Shown in pieces: positions 19,640-26,330 of a stretch of 26,330 bases of DNA. A program made the position numbers and the translations under genes. The notes below the pieces were generated by a model that ran no database searches, was not told where the DNA came from, and worked only from the letters and a program-made list of their open reading frames with translations. This DNA is from Bog-756 sp035534835 (GTDB lineage: Bacteria; Actinomycetota; Acidimicrobiia; Acidimicrobiales; RAAP-2). The first letter of the stretch is position 1, and each line of letters opens with the position of its first letter. The stretch covers positions 1 through 26,330 of the forward strand of contig DATLRE010000050.1 in assembly GCA_035534835.1 (NCBI GenBank), in the 5' to 3' direction.

Positions 19640-21135
19640 TGGAGGTGGTTCCCACGGAACCCGAGGTGGCAACGGAGCAGACCGCAGCGGGGGGAACAGG
19701 GGCAGGATCCGGGGAGTCGGACCACTTCGACGTGGTCGTCGTGGGTGGAGGACCCGGTGGGTACGCCACCGCCCTCTACGGCGCCGCCGCCGGACTCTCG
19801 GTGGCCGTGGTGGAACTGGACAAGGTGGGCGGGACCTGCCTGCACCGTGGCTGCGTACCGGCGAAGGCGTTCCTCGAGACGGCTTCCGTCTACCGGACGG
19901 TCCGGTCGTCCGCCGACTTCGGCATCACCACCGGTGCCGATCAGGCCAATCCGACTGTCAAGTTCTCGGTGAGCCAGGAGCGCAAGCAGCAGGTCGTCGA
20001 CCAGCTCTTTTCCGGACTCTCGGGACTCCTGAAGGGCCGGGGCGTCACCGTGTTCAACGGGAGCGGGACCCTGCTCGCCGACCACCGGGTCCGCATCGCC
20101 GGCTCCGACGGCACCTCCGTCGAGGTGACCGGTGACGACATCGTGCTCGCCGCCGGCTCGGTGCCCCGCACGATCCCGGGCTTCGACATCGACGGGACGG
20201 TGGTCCTGACCTCGGACGAGGTGCTCGCCCTCGACGCACTCCCGGCCTCGGTGGCCGTCATCGGGGGCGGCGCCATCGGCTGCGAGTTCGCCTCGATGTT
20301 CGCCGACCTGGGCTCGACCGTGACCGTGTTCGAGGCGCTGCCGACCATCCTCAGCGGCTGCGACGACGACGTGGTCCGGACCGTCGTCCGCTCGTTCAAG
20401 AAGCGGGGGATCGACGTCAAGGCCGGCGTCACCCTGCACGGGCACACGCCGGTGCCGTCGGGAGGCACCGTCGTCTCCTACGGCGACGGCGAAGAGCTCG
20501 CCGTGGACGCCGTGGTGGTGTCGGTCGGCCGCCGTCCGCGGACCGAGGGACTGGTGACCGACGGGGCCGGTGTGACCATCGACGAGCGTGGCTTCGTGGT
20601 CGCCGACGCCGTCATGCGCACGTCGGCTCCCGGCGTCTGGGCGGTGGGTGACGTGGTCGCAGGGACCCCGCAGCTGGCCCACGTGGCGTTTGCCGAGGCC
20701 ATCGTCGTCGTCAAGTCGATCCTGGGCGAGCCGGTCCTTCCCGTCGACTACTCGCGGGTGCCGTGGGCCATCTACTGTCACCCCGAGGTCGCCTTTGCCG
20801 GGATGACCGAAGCGGCGGCCCGGGCGGCCGGACTCGAGGTCGTGGTCAAGAAGGACCCCTTCGGCGGGAACAGCCGGGCCCGGATCGTCGGGGACACCGA
20901 AGGCATGGTCAAATTGGTGGCCGAGCGGCGCCCCGACGGGACGACCGGGCGGATCCTCGGCGTCCACATGGTCGGGCCCTGGGTCACCGAGCAGCTGGGC
21001 GCCGGCTACCTGGCGGTCAACTGGGAGGCCACCGCCGACGAGGTGGCACAGTTCATCCAACCGCACCCGTCGCTGTCGGAGACGTTCGGCGAGACGGTGC
21101 TGGCACTGACCGGAAGGGGGCTGCACGTTGCCTGA
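19639..21135 (+). CDS. lpdA: Dihydrolipoyl dehydrogenase (E3)
   Basis: E3 (498 residues) re-oxidises the dihydrolipoyl group of E2 with FAD and NAD. An Asp/Glu/Ala/Gly-rich tail (1-28) precedes the FAD motif VVVGGGPGGYATA (34-46). The redox pair is C67 and C72 in GGTCLHRGCVPAK. The NAD motif is VIGGGAIGCEF (from 207). The second FAD block is VWAVGDV. The C-terminal active-site pair H476 and E481 lies in HPSLSETFGE. ATG 19639 overlaps the stop of an 18-codon ORF. GGAGGTGG lies just inside the coding start, so a downstream GTG start (19663) cannot be excluded. The next gene overlaps by eight bases, and it encodes the E2 partner. Confidence 0.95.
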   Translation: MEVVPTEPEVATEQTAAGGTGAGSGESDHFDVVVVGGGPGGYATALYGAAAGLSVAVVELDKVGGTCLHRGCVPAKAFLETASVYRTVRSSADFGITTGADQANPTVKFSVSQERKQQVVDQLFSGLSGLLKGRGVTVFNGSGTLLADHRVRIAGSDGTSVEVTGDDIVLAAGSVPRTIPGFDIDGTVVLTSDEVLALDALPASVAVIGGGAIGCEFASMFADLGSTVTVFEALPTILSGCDDDVVRTVVRSFKKRGIDVKAGVTLHGHTPVPSGGTVVSYGDGEELAVDAVVVSVGRRPRTEGLVTDGAGVTIDERGFVVADAVMRTSAPGVWAVGDVVAGTPQLAHVAFAEAIVVVKSILGEPVLPVDYSRVPWAIYCHPEVAFAGMTEAAARAAGLEVVVKKDPFGGNSRARIVGDTEGMVKLVAERRPDGTTGRILGVHMVGPWVTEQLGAGYLAVNWEATADEVAQFIQPHPSLSETFGETVLALTGRGLHVA

Positions 21136-22645
21136 CGTGACCATGCCGCAGCTGGGCGAGACCGTGACCGAGGGGACCATCACCAAGTGGTTCAAGGCCG
21201 TCGGTGACACCGTGGCCCGCGACGAGCCCCTCTTCGAGGTCTCGACCGACAAGGTCGACTCCGAGGTCCCGTCCCCGGCCGAAGGGGTCCTGACCGCCAT
21301 CCTCGTGCAGGAGGGGGACACCGTCGACGTCGGTGTCGCACTCGCCGTGATCGACGGGGCCGCGCCGCAAGCCTCGGCCCCCGCCTCGCCCGAGGCGCAA
21401 GCCCCCGCGCCCGAGGCACCGGCGCCCGCCCCGCCGCCGGTATCCGCGGCGCCGCCGGCACCCGCCTCGGTGGCGCCGGCACCGGCGTCCCCGACGCCCC
21501 CCGGTCCGGAAGCACCGACCCCCCCGGGTCCGACACTCCGGCTTCCGACGTTGCCCGACGAGCCCGTGCGGACGCCGTCCCCCGTGTCCCCGCCCGGAGT
21601 CACCGCGCCGAACGGGTCGGGAACGCCGATCCCTCCCGGCGCCGTGGACCAGGCCCACGTCCTTTCGCCGGTGGTCCGTCGGCTGCTCGCCGACCACGGG
21701 CTCGATCCCGCTTCGATCCCGGGCACCGGACTCGGGGGACGCATCACCCGGGCCGACGTGGAGGCGGTCATCGAGCGGGGTGCCGCCCCTTCGCCGGTGC
21801 CGAGCATCCCGTCGTCCCCCACTCCCGCCCCGACCGCCCCCGCCACTCCCGCCCCCGCCGCCGTCCCGCAGGGTGCCCCGGCCCCGGCCCCGGCCACGGC
21901 CCCGGCTCCGGTTGCCGGCCAGGCGCCGGGCGAGCGCGACGAGATCGTCCCGTTCACCAACATCCGCCGTCGCACGGCCGAGCACATGGTCCGGTCGAAG
22001 GCCACCTCGGCCCACACGTTGATGGTCCGGGAGATCGACTACGAGCGGGTCGAGCAGGTCCGCCGCCTCCACGGAGGGCGCTTCCGCGAGGAGGAGGGCT
22101 TCACCCTCACGTACCTCCCCTTCGTCGCCCGGGCGACGGTCGAGGCCCTCGCCGAGTACCCGCACCTCAACGCGTCCGTCGGTGACGACGCCCTGGTCGT
22201 CCACCGCGACGTCAACCTCGGCATCGCCGTGGACCTCGACAACGAGGGCCTCATCGTGCCGGTGGTGCACCGGGCCGAGGAGCTCAACCTGCGGGGCATG
22301 GCCCGTCGCATCCGTGACGTGGCCGACCGGGCCCGGACCAAGCGGCTCAGCCTCGACGACATCAGCGGTGGGACGTTCTCGATCACGAACTCCGGGCCGT
22401 TCGGCACGCTGATCACCGGGGCGATCATCAACCAGCCCCAGGTGGCCATCCTGTCCACGGACGGCGTGTCCCGGAAGCCGGTGGTCGTCGAGCTGCCCGA
22501 CGGCACCGAGACGATCGGCATCCACTCGGTCGGACTGGTCGCCATGAACTTCGACCACCGCGCCGTCGACGGCGCCTACGTGGCCAGGTTCCTCGCCCGG
22601 TTGGCGGTCATCCTCGATGACCGCGACTGGGCCGGCGAGCTCTGA
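21128..22645 (+). CDS. sucB: 2-oxoacid dehydrogenase E2 (dihydrolipoyllysine acyltransferase)
   Basis: This 505-residue E2 forms the core of the pyruvate and possibly 2-oxoglutarate dehydrogenase complex. It has one lipoyl domain (1-76) with target lysine K42 in STDKVDSEVP. A long Pro/Ala hinge (about 78-165) follows. The peripheral-subunit-binding domain is at about 177-214 (SPVVRRLLADHG...GGRITRADV). After a second hinge comes the catalytic domain (about 270-505), which ends in DHRAVDG with the active-site His and Asp. The symbol follows the actinobacterial SucB naming; acetyl or succinyl preference cannot be read off. I would expect two or more lipoyl domains in actinobacterial E2, so one is on the low side. 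TTG 21128 overlaps lpdA by eight bases and has GGAAGGGGG upstream. Confidence 0.94.
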   Translation: MPDVTMPQLGETVTEGTITKWFKAVGDTVARDEPLFEVSTDKVDSEVPSPAEGVLTAILVQEGDTVDVGVALAVIDGAAPQASAPASPEAQAPAPEAPAPAPPPVSAAPPAPASVAPAPASPTPPGPEAPTPPGPTLRLPTLPDEPVRTPSPVSPPGVTAPNGSGTPIPPGAVDQAHVLSPVVRRLLADHGLDPASIPGTGLGGRITRADVEAVIERGAAPSPVPSIPSSPTPAPTAPATPAPAAVPQGAPAPAPATAPAPVAGQAPGERDEIVPFTNIRRRTAEHMVRSKATSAHTLMVREIDYERVEQVRRLHGGRFREEEGFTLTYLPFVARATVEALAEYPHLNASVGDDALVVHRDVNLGIAVDLDNEGLIVPVVHRAEELNLRGMARRIRDVADRARTKRLSLDDISGGTFSITNSGPFGTLITGAIINQPQVAILSTDGVSRKPVVVELPDGTETIGIHSVGLVAMNFDHRAVDGAYVARFLARLAVILDDRDWAGEL

Positions 22646-22651
22646 CCGGTC

Positions 22652-22711
22652 GTGGCGGGGACCCGTCGGGTGCCGGCGTGCGGTTGCCCGGTCGTGCGAG
22701 GCCGGCGATGA
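22652..22711 (+). CDS. Possible 19-codon coupling ORF between E2 and lipB-lipA
   Basis: GTG 22652 begins seven bases after the E2 stop, and its TGA overlaps the lipB-lipA start as ATGA. The peptide (beginning MAGTRRVPACGC) is Arg-rich with two close cysteines. No ribosome site is evident beyond re-initiation. It would bridge an otherwise silent 62-base gap, but chance is possible. Confidence 0.25.
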   Translation: MAGTRRVPACGCPVVRGRR

Positions 22712-24432
22712 GGGCCAGGTGGCTGGGCCGTGTTCCCTACGCCGAGGCGTGGGACCTCCAACGGGGGATCGCCGAGCGGTCGGACGACGAGTACCTCCTG
22801 CTGCTCGAGCACGGCCACGTCTACACCCTCGGGGCCCACGCCGACCCGACCCACGTGCTCGTCGACCCGGCCACGGTGGGGGCGGACGTCGTGGCCGTCG
22901 ACCGGGGCGGTGACGTCACCTACCACGGGCCGGGCCAGCTGATCGGGTACCCCGTCCGCAGCGTCGGCGCCGGACCCCATCACGGTCCCGGGCACGTGCG
23001 CCAGGTGGAGCAGGTGGTCATCGGCGCGCTGACAGAGCTCGGCGTTCCGGCGGACCGGGTGGGTCGGCTGGAGGGTTACCCCGGAGTCTGGATCGACCCG
23101 TCGGCCACCGGGGCCGGCGACGCCGGCCCCCGCAAGATCGCCGCCGTCGGTGTGCGCACGGCCCGCGGTCGCACGACGCACGGGTTCGCCCTCAACGTCT
23201 CCACGGACCTGTCGATGTTCGGGCACATCGTGCCGTGTGGGATCACCGACCGGCCGGTGACCTCGTTGGCCGCCGAGGGGTTCCCGGTGACGATGGCCGA
23301 GGCCGTGGACGCGGTCCTGACCTCGGCCCGGCTCGTCTGGGGAGAACTGGACGACGTGGCCGCGGTGACCGACGGTGCGGCGTCGACGGGCACGGGCACC
23401 GCCACCACCGGGCGCGACCCGGTCGGCGCGGGTGGGGAGGTGGGTGCCGTCCCCGTGTCGATCCGCGGCACCGGAGGCAGGTCCGCGCTCGAGCGGCGGC
23501 TGGTCCGGTCGGGGGTCGATCCCGGTGCCGGCCTCCCGATCTCGACCCGCAAGCCCGAGTGGCTGCGGGTGCGGGCCACGATGGCCTCAGACTTCCTCGG
23601 ACTCCAGCGCGACCTCCGGGACCTCGACCTCGTCACCGTCTGCGAGGAGGCCGGCTGCCCGAACATCTTCGAGTGCTGGTCCGACGGCACGGCCACCTTC
23701 ATGATCAACGGGTCCCGGTGCACCCGCGCCTGTGCCTTCTGTCAGGTGGACACGCGTCATCCGGAGCCGCTCGACGCCACGGAGCCTGCCCGGGTCGCCG
23801 AGGCGGTCGCTCGGATGGGCCTCGCCCATGCCGTCGTCACCTGCGTGGCCCGCGACGACCTGGCCGACGGTGGCGCCGCGGCGTTCGCCGAGACGATCGG
23901 CGCCGTGCGGCGGGCGAGCCCGGGAACCACCGTCGAGGTCCTGATCTCCGACGTCAAAGGTGACCGGGCGTCGCTGCGGACGATCCTCGATGCCCGGCCG
24001 GACGTGCTCAACCACAACATCGAGACGGTGGCACGCCTGCAGCGGGCGGTGCGGCCGTCGGCCGGCTATGCCCGCAGCCTCACCGTCCTGGCCCGTTCCG
24101 CCGCCGCCGGTCTGACCACCAAGTCGGGGATCATCCTCGGCATGGGGGAGCGCGAGGACGAGGTGCTCGCCACTCTGGCCGACCTTCGGGCGGTGGGTGT
24201 CGACATCGTGACCCTGGGCCAGTACCTGCGACCGAGCTCGAAGCACCTGGCGGTCGCCCGGTGGTGGCGGCCCGACGAATTCGACGATCTCCGCCGGGCG
24301 GGGGAGGCGCTCGGGTTCGCCCACGTGCAGGCGTCGCCGCTCACCCGATCGAGCTACCACGCCCGCGAGGCCGCCGCCGCTCCGCTCGCCGGTGCACCGG
24401 TCCGGGTCGGCCTGACGGCGGCACGGCCGTGA
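22708..24432 (+). CDS. lipB-lipA: Fused octanoyltransferase LipB - lipoyl synthase LipA
   Basis: One uninterrupted frame of 574 codons carries both lipoylation enzymes. Residues about 1-215 are LipB: RGGDVTYHGPGQ (66-77), catalytic K143 in RKIAAVG and catalytic C177 in IVPCGI. Residues about 216-265 are a Gly/Thr/Ala/Val linker. Residues about 268-574 are LipA: the auxiliary [4Fe-4S] cysteines C312, C317 and C323 (CX4CX5C), the radical-SAM cysteines C338, C342 and C345 (CX3CX2C), and the C-terminal RSSYH (547-551). LipB would move octanoate from acyl carrier protein to E2 K42, and LipA would then insert two sulfurs. Both halves look fully active. ATG 22708 is preferred over GTG 22678 by homology. 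An in-frame GTG at 23455, 14 bases after GGGGAGG, could start LipA alone. The gene lies just behind E2, its expected substrate. Confidence 0.94.
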   Translation: MRARWLGRVPYAEAWDLQRGIAERSDDEYLLLLEHGHVYTLGAHADPTHVLVDPATVGADVVAVDRGGDVTYHGPGQLIGYPVRSVGAGPHHGPGHVRQVEQVVIGALTELGVPADRVGRLEGYPGVWIDPSATGAGDAGPRKIAAVGVRTARGRTTHGFALNVSTDLSMFGHIVPCGITDRPVTSLAAEGFPVTMAEAVDAVLTSARLVWGELDDVAAVTDGAASTGTGTATTGRDPVGAGGEVGAVPVSIRGTGGRSALERRLVRSGVDPGAGLPISTRKPEWLRVRATMASDFLGLQRDLRDLDLVTVCEEAGCPNIFECWSDGTATFMINGSRCTRACAFCQVDTRHPEPLDATEPARVAEAVARMGLAHAVVTCVARDDLADGGAAAFAETIGAVRRASPGTTVEVLISDVKGDRASLRTILDARPDVLNHNIETVARLQRAVRPSAGYARSLTVLARSAAAGLTTKSGIILGMGEREDEVLATLADLRAVGVDIVTLGQYLRPSSKHLAVARWWRPDEFDDLRRAGEALGFAHVQASPLTRSSYHAREAAAAPLAGAPVRVGLTAARP

Positions 24433-25556
24433 GCGGGAGCGCGCGGTCCGACCGGATCGCCCGGGTGCGGGAGCGGATGGCGCTCCTCGGTGTCGACGCC
24501 CTGTTGCTTTCCCACGGGGCGGATCTGCCCTGGCTGACCGGCTACCGGGCCATGCCCCTCGAGCGGTTGACCGTGCTGGTCCTGCCGGCCACGGGCGACC
24601 CGGTCCTCGTCGTGCCCGGCCTGGAGGTTCCCCGGGTGCCCGACTCCGGCGGGCGGTTCGATCTCCGTCCGTGGTCCGACGACGAGAACCCCGTCGACGT
24701 CGTCGTCGACCTGCTCCGACGGGGCGCCAGGGCGCGTCTGGCCGTGTCGGACCGGGCCTGGGCCACGACGGTGCTGGAGCTGCAGCGTCGGATGCCCGAT
24801 GCCGAATGGGTCGAGGCGTCCCGGGTGACGTCGCCGATCCGGGCCGTGAAGGACGCGGCCGAATTGGACGCCCTCCGGGCGGCGGCGGCCGCGGCCGACC
24901 GGGTGGCCGCCGTGCTGCAGGCAGGTGGGATCCCACTGGTGGGCCGCACCGAGGCCGAGGTGTCCGCTCGGCTCGGCACGCTGCTCGTCGCCGAGGGCCA
25001 CCGTGCCGTGAACTTCGCCATCGTGGGCAGCGGTCCCAACGCCGCCAGTCCCCACCACGAACCCGGAGGCCGGGTGATCGGACGGGGCGAGACGGTGGTG
25101 TGCGACTTCGGCGGGACGCTGTCGCTCGACGACGGCCCCGGTTACTGCTCGGACGTCACCCGGACCGTCGTGACGGGCCCCCCATCCGACGAGGTAGCCG
25201 CCGCCTACGAGGTCCTGGCCGGGGCGCAGCAGGCCGCCGTGGCCGCCGCCTGCGCCGGGGTGACGGCGGCTTCCGTCGACCGGGTCGCCCGGACCATCAT
25301 CGAGGATGCGGGCTACGGCGAGCTGTTCGTGCACCGGACCGGGCACGGGATCGGAATCGAGGAGCACGAGGATCCGTACCTGGTGGTCGGCAACGACGAG
25401 GTGCTGGTCCCCGGTCACGCGTTCTCGGTGGAGCCCGGGATCTACCGACCGGGCCGGTTCGGCATGCGACTCGAGGACATCGTGGTCGTGGGGTCGGACG
25501 GCGAGCCGGAGTCGCTCAACACCGCCGACCACCGGCTGGTCGTGGTCGACGCCTGA
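24429..25556 (+). CDS. M24-family metallopeptidase (Xaa-Pro aminopeptidase/prolidase-like)
   Basis: This 375-residue cytoplasmic protein has a creatinase-type N-terminal domain (about 5-130) and a pita-bread catalytic domain (about 140-370). The five metal ligands are present: D226 (CDFGG), D242 (CSDVTRT), H306 (TGHGIGIEEHE), E335 (VEPGIY) and E349 (RLEDIV). The two Asp ligands are 16 residues apart rather than the usual 11, because of a small insertion (SLDDGP). It probably removes N-terminal residues before proline or splits Xaa-Pro dipeptides. GTG 24429 overlaps the LipA stop as GTGA, so it is translationally coupled to lipoylation genes; no functional link is obvious. Confidence 0.92.
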   Translation: MSGSARSDRIARVRERMALLGVDALLLSHGADLPWLTGYRAMPLERLTVLVLPATGDPVLVVPGLEVPRVPDSGGRFDLRPWSDDENPVDVVVDLLRRGARARLAVSDRAWATTVLELQRRMPDAEWVEASRVTSPIRAVKDAAELDALRAAAAAADRVAAVLQAGGIPLVGRTEAEVSARLGTLLVAEGHRAVNFAIVGSGPNAASPHHEPGGRVIGRGETVVCDFGGTLSLDDGPGYCSDVTRTVVTGPPSDEVAAAYEVLAGAQQAAVAAACAGVTAASVDRVARTIIEDAGYGELFVHRTGHGIGIEEHEDPYLVVGNDEVLVPGHAFSVEPGIYRPGRFGMRLEDIVVVGSDGEPESLNTADHRLVVVDA

Positions 25557-25604
25557 TCCGGTCGGGCGCGGACGCGGGCGGAAGGGGCGGATCGGAGGGA
25601 GCAC

Positions 25605-26330
25605 ATGGATCTGGGAATCGACGGCAAGGTGGCGCTGGTCGCGGCGGGATCGCGCGGACTCGGGCGGGCGACGGCTCTGGCGCTGGCCGCCGAGGGTGTG
25701 CGGGTGATGGTGTCTGGTCGGGATGCCGACTCGCTCGACGAGGTCCGCCGGGCGGTGGTCGAGGCCGGGGGTGAGGTCGCCTGTCGCTCCGGCGACGTGA
25801 CCGACCCCGCCGAGCCGGCCCGGTTGGTGGCGGCCGCCGTGGACCGTTTCGGGGGACTGGACATCGTTGTGGCCAACGCCGGCGGCCCGCCGCCGGGGCG
25901 CGCCCTCGACCAGTCGGATGCAGCACTCGGGTCGGCGCTCAACGCCAACCTGCTGACCTCGGTCCGGCTCGTGCGCGAGGGGCTGCCCCACATGAGGGCG
26001 GCAGGGTGGGGGCGGATCTGCTGCATCACCTCCTATACCGTGCGGCAGGCTTCGCCGGACCTCGCGCTCTCCAACACGGCCCGCGTCGGGTTGTGGGGCT
26101 GGCTCAAGACCGCAGCGCACGACCTCGCATCCGAGTCGAGTGGGATCACGATCAACATGATCTGCCCCGGACCCCATGCCACCGATCGGATGAAGGAGCT
26201 CGGGGGCGCAGGGGTCATGGGGAACCCGGCCGACTTCGGCTCGGTGGCCGCCTTCCTCTGTTCGGAGCAGGCCGGATTCGTCAACGGTGCCGCCATCGTG
26301 GTCGACGGGGGTGCCACGCTCGCGCTGTGA
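25605..26330 (+). CDS. Atypical SDR oxidoreductase lacking the Tyr-Lys pair
   Basis: This 241-residue Rossmann protein has AAGSRGLG (13-20) as its dinucleotide loop, a D64-V65 adenine contact and VANAGG (89-94), so it should bind NAD(P). Ser143 of the usual triad is in place. Thirteen residues later, the expected Tyr is S156 and the Lys is R160 (LSNTARVGL). I recall FabG-like proteins with this LSNxxR wording, so it is probably a subfamily trait and not damage. Whether it is a reductase is unclear. The start is ATG 25605 after a strong GGAGGGAG. The stop is the last three bases of the window. It follows the M24 gene by 48 bases and probably ends the lpdA transcript. Confidence 0.88.
   Translation: MDLGIDGKVALVAAGSRGLGRATALALAAEGVRVMVSGRDADSLDEVRRAVVEAGGEVACRSGDVTDPAEPARLVAAAVDRFGGLDIVVANAGGPPPGRALDQSDAALGSALNANLLTSVRLVREGLPHMRAAGWGRICCITSYTVRQASPDLALSNTARVGLWGWLKTAAHDLASESSGITINMICPGPHATDRMKELGGAGVMGNPADFGSVAAFLCSEQAGFVNGAAIVVDGGATLAL

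Noticed and set aside
21360..21960. Repetitive CCCGCCCCGG-type sequence that looks like a tandem repeat
   Set aside because: It encodes the Pro/Ala hinges of E2. The repetition follows from codon use and has no regular unit.
19429..22017. An 862-codon open frame antisense to lpdA and E2, with Gly/Ala-rich runs resembling PE-PGRS proteins
   Set aside because: The Gly/Ala runs are simply the complement of the E2 Pro/Ala linker, and the frame crosses two certain genes.
22678..22707. GTG 22678 as the start of the LipB-LipA protein
   Set aside because: LipB homology starts at about the second residue after ATG 22708, and the ten extra residues are Arg/Pro/Ala with no ribosome site.

Overview
The window is very GC-rich (roughly 70% by eye), has dense short-gap operons, uses GTG and TTG starts freely, and encodes homodimeric AceE, SufU, an LCP cell-wall protein and an E2 with a long Pro/Ala linker. 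This fits a high-GC actinobacterium. I lean to class Acidimicrobiia, but that is inference. No rRNA, tRNA or CRISPR array is visible, and no gene-free stretch exceeds about 210 bases.

Layout. (1) 1-1623: a complete IS1380-type insertion sequence with 15-bp perfect terminal repeats and a CTGAG target duplication. (2) 1693-3255: an LCP cell-wall ligase. (3) 6027-3400, minus: a short iron-sulfur operon sufC-sufS-sufU without sufB or sufD. (4) 6166-8370: an amylo-1,6-glucosidase-type protein, divergent from sufC. (5) 9060-8443, minus: an MBL-fold hydrolase. (6) 9231-11083: an acyl-CoA dehydrogenase and a small secreted protein. (7) 12457-11178, minus: an HhH-GPD protein coupled to thiE. (8) 15337-12614, minus: aceE. 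(9) 15468-19522: RNase HI, a type-2 3-hydroxyacyl-CoA-dehydrogenase-like SDR, an ABC transporter pair and a methyltransferase. (10) 19639-26330: lpdA (E3), a 2-oxoacid dehydrogenase E2, a fused LipB-LipA protein, an M24 peptidase and an atypical SDR.

How the genes fit together. AceE (E1), E2 and E3 make a pyruvate-dehydrogenase set. Directly behind E2 lies one reading frame of 574 codons that carries a complete octanoyltransferase (LipB) followed by a complete lipoyl synthase (LipA). It would be a single polypeptide that attaches octanoate to E2 and then inserts the sulfurs. This is the most notable item here. The suf genes could supply the clusters that LipA needs, but that link is inference.

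Regulation. Several genes have a TANNNT (-10-like) hexamer almost exactly six bases before the start codon, the hallmark of leaderless transcripts. Three gaps carry mini-ORFs of 18-22 codons whose stop overlaps the next start. Convergent gene pairs are separated by strong inverted repeats without U-tracts.
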